From positions 1 to 21,003 of the forward strand of contig CAILKC010000653.1 of assembly GCA_903834675.1 (NCBI GenBank): 21,003 nucleotides of DNA, in the 5' to 3' direction. Below the pieces are notes generated by a model. It ran no database searches, was not told the origin of the DNA, and was given only the letters and a program-made list of their open reading frames with translations. A program made the position numbers and the translations under genes. The first letter of the stretch is position 1. Each line of letters starts with the position of its first letter. This DNA is from an uncultured Victivallales bacterium. GTDB lineage: Bacteria; Verrucomicrobiota; Lentisphaeria; Oligosphaerales; JAFGRS01. Of the stretch, positions 1-7,286 are shown in pieces.

Positions 1-783
1 CTCGTCCCACTTCGCCTTGGCTTCATTGAGCAGGACGCTGCGCTCGGACAGGAACTTCGCCAATTCGTCCTGGGCGTCCTGGAGTTGCTTGTAGACATTC
101 TCCCGTTCCGTCTTGAGACTGCGCAGGGTCATATCGTTGGCCGCAAGCAGTTCCGCGCGCCGCTGGGCCTCGTACTTTTCAAGCAGAACGGTGAGGTAGG
201 CCAGGGCGTACTTGCCAAGCGTGGCGTCGACGCTGACATCAAGCATGGTCTGAGCGGCGCGCATCGGACTGATGCTGACGCTGGGAGACCCCTGACCCGC
301 GGGCATCTGGTCCCGGTACTCGTCCAGCAAAGCATCCCGAACCTGGCCATTGAGCAGGCCACTTTGCAGCAGGATCGACCGGCGCGTCACTTCCTGGTCC
401 ACGATATACACCGCGGTGGGACCGGCGCCCCCGGCAAAGGTCAAACGAGGATCCTGCACAACCTCGATGCGGCAGGTCGCCCGGTACAGCGGCGTACGAG
501 TGTAGATGTAGGCAAAACCGGCGCCCGCGCCCAGCAGCAGAAACAGTAGGATGAGCCACCAGCGGGACAGCACAATGCCGATGTACTGCCGGATGTCGGG
601 CCCCTCGCCACGCCCAGGCCCCGCCCCGCGCCCGCCCTCGCTGCCGGCAATCGGCGCACCGGGGTACATGGGCGGCGCACCGGGATAGACTGGCCCCGTG
701 GGCGTGCTTGCGGGCGGCGAGCCCGCGGGCAGGTCGCCCGCGCTTGCCTGCAATCTCGGTTGGGGGTCAGCCTGAGCTGCCAC
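1..783 (-). CDS. Wzz/GumC-type polysaccharide chain-length determinant, N-terminal part (runs off left edge)
   Basis: Inner-membrane protein expected to set chain length and couple polysaccharide polymerisation to export. The visible 261 codons start with a proline/glycine/alanine-rich cytoplasmic stretch (residues 1-60). A typical Wzz entry follows (PDIRQYIGIVLSRWW near 62-76), then a membrane span (about 74-95) and a periplasmic part. Residues from about 200 to the edge are charged and heptad-like (LLEKYEAQRRAELL), as expected of the Wzz coiled coil. The start is a GTG at 783-781 preceded by AGGTGA, 14 bases after the stop of the export gene, so translation is probably coupled. The C-terminus lies outside the window, so it is not possible to tell a plain Wzz from a fusion to a BY-type tyrosine kinase. 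The proline-rich N-terminal extension before the membrane span is longer than in the usual Wzz. The family call is solid; the start is less so. Confidence 0.8.
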   Translation of the reverse strand, partial: MAAQADPQPRLQASAGDLPAGSPPASTPTGPVYPGAPPMYPGAPIAGSEGGRGAGPGRGEGPDIRQYIGIVLSRWWLILLFLLLGAGAGFAYIYTRTPLYRATCRIEVVQDPRLTFAGGAGPTAVYIVDQEVTRRSILLQSGLLNGQVRDALLDEYRDQMPAGQGSPSVSISPMRAAQTMLDVSVDATLGKYALAYLTVLLEKYEAQRRAELLAANDMTLRSLKTERENVYKQLQDAQDELAKFLSERSVLLNEAKAKWDE

Positions 784-797
784 GGGGTCACCTGATC

Positions 798-1736
798 TCA
801 GAAGTTGACGACTTTCTGGGGCACGATGATCATGTCGCCGGGAAGGAGATTGACGTCTTTGTCAAGGAAGCCGTTGTCGATAATCTCGCTGGCATCGACC
901 TTCTCTTCCTTGCGCGAGCCATCCGCACCGTAACGGATGAGCCGGACACTCTTGCTCTTGGCAAACTTACTGAAACCGCCCGCTTTGAAAATGGCCCGCA
1001 TCAGCGTGCGCTGCTCGCCCGGGGAAAAGCGTACGATGCCGGGTGCGTTGATCTCGCCGACGATGACCACCTGACAGTCGTCGCTGGTCATCACTTGGTG
1101 TGACGCGCCGTCCTGCCCCGGCACGAAGAACACATCGCCGTTACGCATGGGCACGCGTGCCGTAACCGCGGCGTCGCTGAAGACGGCCATCAGGTCCACG
1201 GGAACCCGCTCCGCCGTCCCGGCGCTCTCATTCTGCCGCATGATGTACGCTTTCGCTGGCGCCGCCCAACTGGTGAGGCCGCCCATCTCGCTGACCAGCT
1301 GCATCACACTCATCTCGCCCTGGGGCGGCAGTTCCACCACGCCAGGCGACTTGATGGCGCCGTAGACATAGACCTTGCCCGGCGCTTTGCGGATCAGGGC
1401 AACAGAGATGCTGGCCTTCTGATAGAGGTCCTTGCACAAGGCCTGGGACAGAGCCGCCTCAGCCGCCGCGCTGGTCATACCCGCGATCCGGAACTCGCGC
1501 AGGTAGGGCAAAGGAATGGTCCCGGCGGTGGACACCGCCCCGTCAAAGCTGATTTCTGCATCCTCAGCCATGCTCACGCGGACGCTGTCGCCAGGGCCAA
1601 ACACGGGCGCCGCCTCTTCGGCCCGGACACTCAGTGCGGCGCTGAAAAGGACAGCCCCCAGGAAAACCCGCCACGGCGCCGAACGCCTACCCCAGGCCGT
1701 TGCCCGCCTGTCTCTGGATGTCTCACGAGAGAACAC
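798..1736 (-). CDS. Wza-like polysaccharide export protein (Poly_export plus SLBB domains)
   Basis: Periplasmic/outer-membrane component that forms the exit channel for capsule or exopolysaccharide. A long basic n-region and hydrophobic stretch (WRVFLGAVLFSAALSVRA) look like a signal peptide cut before EEAAP. A Poly_export domain follows, beginning FGPGDSVRVSM and ending near SISVALI. Two SLBB repeats come next, one starting VYVYGAIKSPGVVEL and one VVIVGEINAPGIVRF, and the protein ends in PGDMIIVPQKVVNF. I chose the GTG at 1736 because an AGGAGG lies four bases upstream; a GTG at 1766 in the same frame would add ten residues. At 312 residues it is shorter than E. coli Wza and lacks an obvious lipobox cysteine, so the outer-membrane pore may be supplied by the neighbouring beta-barrel protein. 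It lies between that barrel gene and the Wzz gene on the same strand. Family call confident. Confidence 0.9.
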   Translation of the reverse strand: MFSRETSRDRRATAWGRRSAPWRVFLGAVLFSAALSVRAEEAAPVFGPGDSVRVSMAEDAEISFDGAVSTAGTIPLPYLREFRIAGMTSAAAEAALSQALCKDLYQKASISVALIRKAPGKVYVYGAIKSPGVVELPPQGEMSVMQLVSEMGGLTSWAAPAKAYIMRQNESAGTAERVPVDLMAVFSDAAVTARVPMRNGDVFFVPGQDGASHQVMTSDDCQVVIVGEINAPGIVRFSPGEQRTLMRAIFKAGGFSKFAKSKSVRLIRYGADGSRKEEKVDASEIIDNGFLDKDVNLLPGDMIIVPQKVVNF

Positions 1737-1846
1737 GACCCCTCCTCTGCCGTCAGGGCCGCCCACGATGACGCCCCGGCGGCAGCCAACCGGCCCCCCC
1801 GCCGCCCGGCACGCACGGCGGACAGGCGAGGCGACGACCGCATGCC

Positions 1847-1874
1847 AATATAGCCGGCCCGTCGGTCCAGAGAA
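1847..1874 (-). promoter_or_regulatory. Possible internal promoter ahead of the Wza-like gene
   Basis: On the minus strand TTCTCT (1874-1869) and TATATT (1852-1847) are separated by 16 bases, in the gap between the barrel gene and the Wza-like gene. The -10 matches five of six consensus bases and the -35 only three, and the distance to the start codon is about 110 bases. A plausible extra promoter within the operon; weak evidence. Confidence 0.22.
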
Positions 1875-3197
1875 CTACAAGCGATGCACTAAGCGCAGAA
1901 TCACGCTATTCCGGGTGTACCCACCCCCGCCGCGGTTATCCGCAGCGCGCCACTCCCAAATGTAGCGCAGATCCAGCGTCGTGTCGCGGGTGAGACGATA
2001 GCCCAGGCCAAGGCCCGCCCGATACAGGCTGTAGCTGGCGCCACCGTCAGACTCGCGGCTATTGATGTACCCCAGGTCGGCATTGACCAGCAGGTCCTCG
2101 CGCAGCATGTACGAAAGCGTGTACTGCGTAATCCATTCCTTGGTGAAATTTACGTTCTGGCTCAGGGTGCCCTGTTCCGCGCCGTAGGAGGTGACCAACC
2201 GATGCGTCATGACCGGGCTGTTGGCATAGCGAATGCCCCATTGGGTGGTCAAGCCGCTGTACTGTTCGGTGGCCGTCCCGCGGTTGCTCGTATTAAAGGA
2301 CACCTCGCTCAGCCCGACGCTGCCGCTGACCACGAAACGCTCGCTGCTGCCGTACACCAGCGCCGCGCCGCCCGCCAGCGAATCGGAGTCGTTGTGCTTC
2401 CCCATTGTGTAGTGGTACATGCCGAACCGCCCATAGGGGCCCAGCTGCAAGTCGCGGTTGAGGAAGTGCAGCAGGACGAGGTCGAGGAAGTCGCTGTAGA
2501 GGTTCTGTTCATCGTACTCCGCCTGGTCCGCCCACTGGTTCGTATGGGTGAGCTTGACCGCGCCGTTGGTGTAACGTGAGAACTCGTTGCGGTACTGCGC
2601 GTTGAGAAGGTTGCGGTTGAGGGCGTAGGCACGGCTCCCCTGGCCGCCGCCAGAGAAGGCATCGAGATTGCGGGTGAACTCCTCGCTGGCGCTGAGCAAC
2701 CCGCTCTGTCCCAAGCGGAAGTCGAACCCGAGCTGCGCATTCGCGGCGCCATCCGTACCGCCGAGGGTAAAGCCTTCGTCGTTCGCCCCTGCACCACCAA
2801 AGGCGTACCTCTTGTAAGCCAGGCTGAGCCCGGAGTAAATCTGGAAGCCCGGATTCAGCGGCCAGTAGATCTCGGAGTAGAGCACCGGCGAGAGCGAGAA
2901 ACCGTCCTGCTGGTCAGCGCTTTGCGCGGACGTCAGGTTGTCGTCATACTTGGCTTCCAGCCCAGCGGAGAGTTGCAGGCGCAGACTACCCAGCTTGACC
3001 GTGTAGTCTTCCTCGGCTTGGCGGCTGTACTGGTCCACCACGCGGTTGTAGCTCGCCGAGCGGTACAAGCCCTCCGTCCGCCGACCCACCAAAGGCGACA
3101 TCTGGATGCTGGTGCCCGAGAGAGAAAGCGTGCCTGCTGCCACCAACCCCGCCAGGACGGTCTTGGACCATCCTCTATGGGCACGCATGAACAACAT
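1875..3197 (-). CDS. Outer-membrane beta-barrel protein of the exopolysaccharide operon
   Basis: A signal peptide (basic MRAHRGWSK, then TVLAGLVAAGTLSLSGTSIQ) is followed by about 400 residues of alternating polar and aromatic or hydrophobic segments, such as FQIYSGLSLAYKRYAFG and TTLDLRYIWEWRAAD. The protein ends NSVILRLVHRL. This is the pattern of a transmembrane beta-barrel of 16 or more strands. No named family is certain; proteins of this kind accompany Wza-like genes in exopolysaccharide loci (EpsL-like and related porins), so a role as pore or scaffold for polymer secretion is inferred from position. The ATG at 3197 has GGGA six bases upstream; a GTG at 3218 in frame has no ribosome site, and an ATG at 3188 would also leave an intact signal peptide. 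It is the first gene of the leftward export operon, 138 bases ahead of the Wza-like gene. Confidence 0.75.
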   Translation of the reverse strand: MLFMRAHRGWSKTVLAGLVAAGTLSLSGTSIQMSPLVGRRTEGLYRSASYNRVVDQYSRQAEEDYTVKLGSLRLQLSAGLEAKYDDNLTSAQSADQQDGFSLSPVLYSEIYWPLNPGFQIYSGLSLAYKRYAFGGAGANDEGFTLGGTDGAANAQLGFDFRLGQSGLLSASEEFTRNLDAFSGGGQGSRAYALNRNLLNAQYRNEFSRYTNGAVKLTHTNQWADQAEYDEQNLYSDFLDLVLLHFLNRDLQLGPYGRFGMYHYTMGKHNDSDSLAGGAALVYGSSERFVVSGSVGLSEVSFNTSNRGTATEQYSGLTTQWGIRYANSPVMTHRLVTSYGAEQGTLSQNVNFTKEWITQYTLSYMLREDLLVNADLGYINSRESDGGASYSLYRAGLGLGYRLTRDTTLDLRYIWEWRAADNRGGGGYTRNSVILRLVHRL

Positions 3198-3330
3198 CCA
3201 CAAATCCCATAACACCACAGGGCGACCACGCTAACCATGGTCGCCACGCCTTATCTATCTCGTCCGAACAGGCACGCCCCCGGCAGTCGGGGATACGCCA
3301 ATCCACGCACGGATGCGGAACACGCTGGGA

Positions 3331-3346
3331 TGCGGACATTAAGCCA
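3331..3346 (-). promoter_or_regulatory. Possible sigma-54 (-24/-12) promoter of the export operon
   Basis: The minus strand reads TGGC, nine bases, then GCA. This gives the invariant GG and GC doublets with the correct ten-base spacing, but the inner consensus bases (ACG and TT) do not match. In GC-rich DNA a partial match like this can arise by chance. It is of interest because rpoN is encoded in the window and exopolysaccharide/exosortase loci are known to use sigma-54 control in other bacteria. Confidence 0.25.
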
Positions 3347-3363
3347 TATACTCACTATCCTTT

Positions 3364-3392
3364 ACCGTACCCAACCAGCCAGCCTATTTCAA
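3364..3392 (-). promoter_or_regulatory. Candidate sigma-70-type promoter of the export operon
   Basis: Reading leftward, TTGAAA (3392-3387) is followed after exactly 17 bases by TACGGT (3369-3364). The -35 is good and the -10 weak. It lies about 165 bases upstream of the barrel-gene start and just outside the repeat region. A sigma-54-like site at 3346-3331 competes with it. Confidence 0.35.
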
Positions 3393-3431
3393 GCACCCCA
3401 GAGGCCAGGGGCCGCAGGTCACTGAACCCTT

Positions 3432-3620
3432 AACCCTTGTATGAGACTTCCAAGGTGCAGGCCCGTCGCAGCGCGGGTATGTCGTCGAGCCTTCAGGCGG
3501 GTTCAATGGGGGGGGCGAAACCAGCTAACCCGCCGCGGCGGGCTCTACTACGTACGCATTGTGGCGCAGGCTGGAAGTCTCATGCCGGCATGTCCGGCAT
3601 CCAAGCCGGGGGCTGGGCTG
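3432..3620. repeat. Inverted-repeat element, copy A
   Basis: The unit opens with AACCCTTGTATGAGACTT (3432-3449) and has perfect 11-base inverted ends, ATGAGACTTCC at 3441-3451 and GGAAGTCTCAT at 3573-3583. A tail follows: GCCGGCATGTCCGGC, then AAGCCGGG and a short GC-rich stretch up to the next AACCC. The interior holds a perfect 14-base palindrome at 3529-3542 and a run of eight G at 3508-3515. The tail and the opening 18 bases recur in copy B, but the interiors differ. No protein gene is credible here, and no transposase is nearby. Confidence 0.75.
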
Positions 3621-3843
3621 AACCCTTGTATGAGACTTGCCGCAACCTCGTAGGACACCAGGCGCTTCCCATTCCGCCCTTCGTCCGCTGCGGCGGACGA
3701 GGGGCGTCGGCGCCGCGGCGGCCACGCAGGGCCGCCCTCCAGGCGATCCGCCGCGTCCCGGCCGGATGGGTATGGGAACCGCGGCGGCAAGTCTCATTCC
3801 GGTATGTCCGGCCCGCCCCTGGAAGCCGGGTTCTCCGCAACCC
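3621..3843. repeat. Inverted-repeat element, copy B
   Basis: It starts with the same 18 bases as copy A (AACCCTTGTATGAGACTT, 3621-3638). It has perfect 14-base inverted ends, ATGAGACTTGCCGC at 3630-3643 and GCGGCAAGTCTCAT at 3784-3797. An inner pair TTCCCAT / ATGGGAA is nested inside, and a central hairpin lies at 3681-3700. After the right arm come TCCGGTATGTCCGGC, then AAGCCGGG and AACCC, matching the tail of copy A. The single strand could fold into a stem spanning about 170 bases. It looks like a dispersed, non-coding repeat family, though only these two copies are visible. Confidence 0.75.
3681..3700. repeat. Hairpin in the interior of repeat copy B
   Basis: TCGTCCGC and GCGGACGA form a perfect 8-bp stem around a TGCG loop; the flanks CCCT/GGGG extend the pairing by about three more pairs, one of them a wobble. 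It sits near the middle of copy B. Confidence 0.6.
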
Positions 3844-3846
3844 GGC
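3825..3846 (-). terminator. Strong hairpin downstream of the S1-protein gene, possible terminator
   Basis: GCCGGGTT and AACCCGGC form a perfect 8-bp stem with a six-base loop, starting about 40 bases past the stop codon at 3885. There is no T-tract on either side, so intrinsic termination is uncertain. The hairpin is also part of the tail of repeat copy B, so its resemblance to a terminator may be incidental. Confidence 0.35.
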
Positions 3847-3884
3847 CGCGGCATACGGGGACGCGCCCCGCGCCGCGCGTCGGC

Positions 3885-5411
3885 TCACTCCAGCTTCAGG
3901 CCATCAAAGACGCCATCGAGGCTACCCAAGGCGACGCCGCCGCGGTCGGTGAAATCGCTGACCTGCTGGCGCTCCGCCTCGCGTTCGACGGTCTCGGGCA
4001 GGGTCAATGAAATGCGTCGGCCGTCGACCGAAAGCACCACGACCTCGAGCGTACTGGCGGGCGGAAAACGGCGGTAGAGAGCGCGGCCTGCATTGCCCGG
4101 CGTCTGCAGGTCGAGTTGGCTGATATGCAGCAGGCCCGTCTGGCCGTCCGGAAGCTTCACGAAGACGCCGAAGTCGCGGTGTCCTTCAACCGTACCGGTC
4201 AGACGAGCGCCTTCCTTGGCCGCAGGTCCTCCGGCCCCGGCCCCGGCCCCGGGGGCGGCCCCGGCCCCGGCGGCGGCCACAGGAGCGCCCGCGGCAGCAG
4301 CAGGCGCCTCGGCCGCCTCACGGCCGAGATCGCCACGCGTCGCCTCCATGCTCAGCGACAGCCGCCGGGTCTCATGGTCGATCGTCAGGATCGTGACCTC
4401 GACCCGCTCGCCCTCGGTCAGCACCTCCGACGGATGGTTCACGCGCCGACCGGCGCCGAGTCTGGAGACATGCAGCAGTCCCTCAACCCCGGGCTCAAGC
4501 TCGACAAAAGCGCCGAAAGGCATCAGCTTGGTGACCACACCCTCGCAACGCCGACCCTCGACATACGGCGAGCCGGCCCCCAGCAGGCGCTCCCAGGGGT
4601 TCTCCTGCGCGTGCCGCAAACTCAGACCAATGCGCTGGTTCTCCCAGTCTAGCTTGGTCACGCTGACCTTGACCGTCTGACCGGCACTGAGCACATCCTC
4701 TGGTTTGAGACCCCTGCCCCACCCCAGTTCGCTCACATGGATCAGCCCTTCGACCCCGGAACCGATGTCGACGAAGGCCCCGAAGGGCATCAGGCGCGTC
4801 ACCACGCCGTCGACCAGCGCACCCTCGGCCAGGGTCGCCCGCAGCACCTCCCGCTGCTTGGCCTGCTCCTGCTCCAGGCAACGGCGGCGGCTGAGCACCA
4901 GGTTACCCCCGCCGACCTCATTGTACTCGGTGATGACGAACGTAAAGCGCTCGCCGATGTAGGCGGTAGCCTCGCGCCGGTGCGTGTCCATCTGAGAGTA
5001 AGGACAGAACCCGCTCTGGCTCGCGACCTGGACTTCATAGCCGCCCTTACGCTCCGCCATGACGCGGCCTTCTACCGGAATCCCGGACTCGTAGGCCTCC
5101 ATCAGCGAGGCGTCGGCCACCGCGCCGCTCATGCGCGTCGTCAGCCGAACCCCGTCATCGGTATTGCCCACGCAATACGCCTCGATGACATCGCCGACCT
5201 TGACCTTCAACTGGCCCTGTTCGTCCATGAGTTCGGGGCGATCGAGCAGCGCATCGCAGCGCGATCCGACGTCCACGAACACGCTATTGCGGTCCACGGC
5301 CGTGACGGTGCCCTTCACCCGGTCGCCGATCTTGAACTCCGTCTTCAGTCGCCCAAGGTGGGCCTCGAAAAGGGCGCCGAATTCGGAGGTAGTCTTGCTG
5401 TCCTGACTCAT
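3885..5411 (-). CDS. S1 RNA-binding domain protein with five S1 repeats (ribosomal protein S1-like)
   Basis: A 508-residue RNA-binding protein of the ribosomal S1 type, likely binding mRNA or the 30S subunit. Five S1 (OB-fold) repeats are visible at about 26-95, 112-176, 198-267, 287-357 and 401-472. Repeats three and four carry the best signature (GVVTRLMPFGAFVDIGSGVE and its near copy in repeat four), followed by EGLIHVSEL. A 40-residue alanine/glycine/proline linker (about 365-400) separates repeats four and five. The start at 5411 (MSQDSKTTSEF) is chosen because the reading frame further upstream is arginine-rich shadow sequence overlapping the preceding gene; AGGAG lies about a dozen bases upstream. 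Canonical S1 has six domains, so this may be the genome's S1 or a paralogue. It is the last gene of the rpoN run, 34 bases after manA. Confidence 0.85.
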   Translation of the reverse strand: MSQDSKTTSEFGALFEAHLGRLKTEFKIGDRVKGTVTAVDRNSVFVDVGSRCDALLDRPELMDEQGQLKVKVGDVIEAYCVGNTDDGVRLTTRMSGAVADASLMEAYESGIPVEGRVMAERKGGYEVQVASQSGFCPYSQMDTHRREATAYIGERFTFVITEYNEVGGGNLVLSRRRCLEQEQAKQREVLRATLAEGALVDGVVTRLMPFGAFVDIGSGVEGLIHVSELGWGRGLKPEDVLSAGQTVKVSVTKLDWENQRIGLSLRHAQENPWERLLGAGSPYVEGRRCEGVVTKLMPFGAFVELEPGVEGLLHVSRLGAGRRVNHPSEVLTEGERVEVTILTIDHETRRLSLSMEATRGDLGREAAEAPAAAAGAPVAAAGAGAAPGAGAGAGGPAAKEGARLTGTVEGHRDFGVFVKLPDGQTGLLHISQLDLQTPGNAGRALYRRFPPASTLEVVVLSVDGRRISLTLPETVEREAERQQVSDFTDRGGVALGSLDGVFDGLKLE

Positions 5412-5445
5412 CGCCTGCTTGCGCTCCTGGTGCCTTGTCTGTGAG

Positions 5446-6660
5446 TTACGCCAGAGACCCATCGCCGCCGCCAAGCGTCCCGCTCCCGGCCAAAGCTCTG
5501 ACCCAGCGCGCCGTGGCGGACCGCGGCGTCGCCCGGACGCTGGGAACCGTCGCCGGCCAGAGCCACACACTGCCGCGCCCCGCGGTCCACTCCCACTCCG
5601 GGGTGGCGAACTGCACGTCACCCTCGAGAATAAGCACCAGCGACAGGCACGACTCGGATGGCACCACAGCGGGGCCGTGCAGGTCTCTGAACTCCAGCTC
5701 GAACTCCGGGGTAGGAACGCGATAGCGGCGCACGCCCGGATCGGCCGACGTGCCGCTACCTACCGGCGGCGCGCCCGGCCGGTAGGAGAGCATCCGCAAC
5801 AACTCCTTGTCGTCAACGAATTTTCGGGTCAGACCCGCGCGCACCACATTGTCGCTGGCCGCCATGCACTCCACGATGGTTCCCTCGACGTAGGCATGAG
5901 GCTCGTTGGGCGGCACATAGATCGCCTCGCCGGGCTGCAAATTCATGAGGTTCATGAAAAAGATGGACAACGCCCCCCGATCTCCGGGAAAGACCGCGGC
6001 ACAACGCCGAAACAGATCCTCATGGCCGGTCCGCGCGGCCGTGTTTTCGAGCTGATTCGCGCTGTCACGCAACGCCATCGCGACCTCGTCAGCCGTGGCC
6101 GTGAAGACGCGGGCGTAGGCCTCCCGGAGCCATGCCGAGCCCTCGGCAAGCCCGGCGAAAAAGCGCGTCAGCGCCGGGACACGCCGCAGATCGGCTACGA
6201 CCTCCGCGGCGTGACGGAACCCCACCAGCGCCACAAACGGCGTCAACGCCACGGCTATCTCTGGCTTGTGGTTCGAGTCCGGATAGTGGGCCGGATCAAA
6301 TGCGTGCAGTGCCGCAGCGCGGGTGCGGTCAGGGTGCGCCTGGATGGACAGCGGCTGAGCGCAACTGAGGATCTTGAGAAGAAACGGCAGCGTCTCGACC
6401 CCAGACTCCGCCAGAGCCTGCCCCAGGAAGACTCGCGGCTGCTGTCGGATCAGCCCATCGAGCGTCGGCGAGCCCGGCCAATCGGAGACCGTCGCCGCCC
6501 GCGGCGGCAGCGCGCCCATCCACAACTCCGCGAACGGCCTCCCGTCGGCGGGAAGCCCCAGAAGCGCCGCAATCAACGGCGACCGCCCCGGAGCGCCACA
6601 GTCGCCCCAGTCGTGGTAACACACCCCACACGTCAGTCGGTACAGGCGGTTGACATTCAT
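5446..6660 (-). CDS. manA: Mannose-6-phosphate isomerase, class I
   Basis: Cytoplasmic zinc enzyme that interconverts fructose-6-phosphate and mannose-6-phosphate, the entry to GDP-mannose and so to many exopolysaccharides. The 404 residues contain the type I metal ligands in the right order: Q107 and H109 in SIQAHPD, E134 in HKPEIAVAL, and H255 in YVPPNEPHAYVEG. The catalytic region DNVVRAGLTRKFVD lies at 270-283. The length fits the family (about 390-400). The start at 6660 (MNVNRLYRL) is preferred over a longer frame that would run into the DUF192 gene; no strong ribosome site is visible before it. It sits 94 bases after the DUF192 gene and 34 bases before the S1 gene. Coupling to the export operon further left is an inference. 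Confidence 0.93.
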   Translation of the reverse strand: MNVNRLYRLTCGVCYHDWGDCGAPGRSPLIAALLGLPADGRPFAELWMGALPPRAATVSDWPGSPTLDGLIRQQPRVFLGQALAESGVETLPFLLKILSCAQPLSIQAHPDRTRAAALHAFDPAHYPDSNHKPEIAVALTPFVALVGFRHAAEVVADLRRVPALTRFFAGLAEGSAWLREAYARVFTATADEVAMALRDSANQLENTAARTGHEDLFRRCAAVFPGDRGALSIFFMNLMNLQPGEAIYVPPNEPHAYVEGTIVECMAASDNVVRAGLTRKFVDDKELLRMLSYRPGAPPVGSGTSADPGVRRYRVPTPEFELEFRDLHGPAVVPSESCLSLVLILEGDVQFATPEWEWTAGRGSVWLWPATVPSVRATPRSATARWVRALAGSGTLGGGDGSLA

Positions 6661-6754
6661 CGGGCGTCGGGAACCCAAAGGCTGGTATCCGGTTGAGATT
6701 CGGCGCGTAACATACTCCGGGCAGCCGCCGGTGACCAGCAGCCCCGCGCGGCGG

Positions 6755-7258
6755 CTAACGAGCCAGGGCGGCAAGCCGCGACAGGTCGAGGCCAATCAGG
6801 TCGCCAGGCGCAAGCCGAAGCAGCGCCAGAGTCCCGCCCCGGAACTCGATGGCGAGGCGGGCCGACGCGGCGCTGGGGTAGAGCGGCAAGCGCTCCTCGT
6901 ACTGGGCTTCGGTCTCGCGTTCGGCCTGGGGCGGCTCAACCCGCATACACGCGGTGGACACCACCCGGGCCGCGCCGTCGAGGTAGACGATGTCCAGGTC
7001 CACCCGCGTATTCTTCATCCAGAAGCGGCGCGGCGCCTCATCGGGAAACACGAACACCATGCCACGGTCAGGAGGGAGATCGAAGCGCTCCATGAGCCCC
7101 CGTTCGCGGGTCTCGGGAGTGACCGCCAGCTCCAGCTCGAACGCCTGCCCGCCGATGAGCGCCGCCAGCCGGGCGACCGGCGGCGCCTCCGCGGCGCAGA
7201 GGGCGCCAGCCAGGAGCAGTATCAAGCACATGCCGTGGAGCAGAGGGCGCTGCTTCAT
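6755..7258 (-). CDS. DUF192 family protein, secreted
   Basis: A 167-residue protein with a signal peptide (MKQRPLLHGMCLILLLAGALCA) and one DUF192 (COG1430) domain. The family signatures are visible: RERGLMER (51-58), DRGMVFVFP (64-72), and RFWMKNTRVDLDIVYLD (78-94), the last being the conserved FWMKNT motif. Function is unknown; the family is small, usually periplasmic or lipid-anchored. The cysteine at 21 is not preceded by a proper lipobox (Leu at -1), so a lipoprotein is unlikely. An upstream ATG at about 7297 would overlap the end of the SpoU gene and spoil the signal peptide, so 7258 is preferred. It lies 28 bases after the SpoU gene and is probably co-transcribed with it. Confidence 0.85.
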   Translation of the reverse strand: MKQRPLLHGMCLILLLAGALCAAEAPPVARLAALIGGQAFELELAVTPETRERGLMERFDLPPDRGMVFVFPDEAPRRFWMKNTRVDLDIVYLDGAARVVSTACMRVEPPQAERETEAQYEERLPLYPSAASARLAIEFRGGTLALLRLAPGDLIGLDLSRLAALAR

Positions 7259-7286
7259 CCGGCCAACCGTAGTTCGTGATGATGTG

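Noticed and set aside
3432..3843. CRISPR array
   Set aside because: Only two units, each about 200 bases, with long inverted repeats; no short regular spacers and no cas genes.
3437..3952. Long plus-strand open frame across the repeat region
   Set aside because: Arginine/proline-rich translation with no domain, no ribosome site, and it follows the repeat units and then overlaps the end of the S1 gene; open only because the DNA is GC-rich.
5419..6696. Long plus-strand open frame opposite manA
   Set aside because: Antisense shadow of a gene with all its catalytic residues; translation is low-complexity Arg/His-rich.
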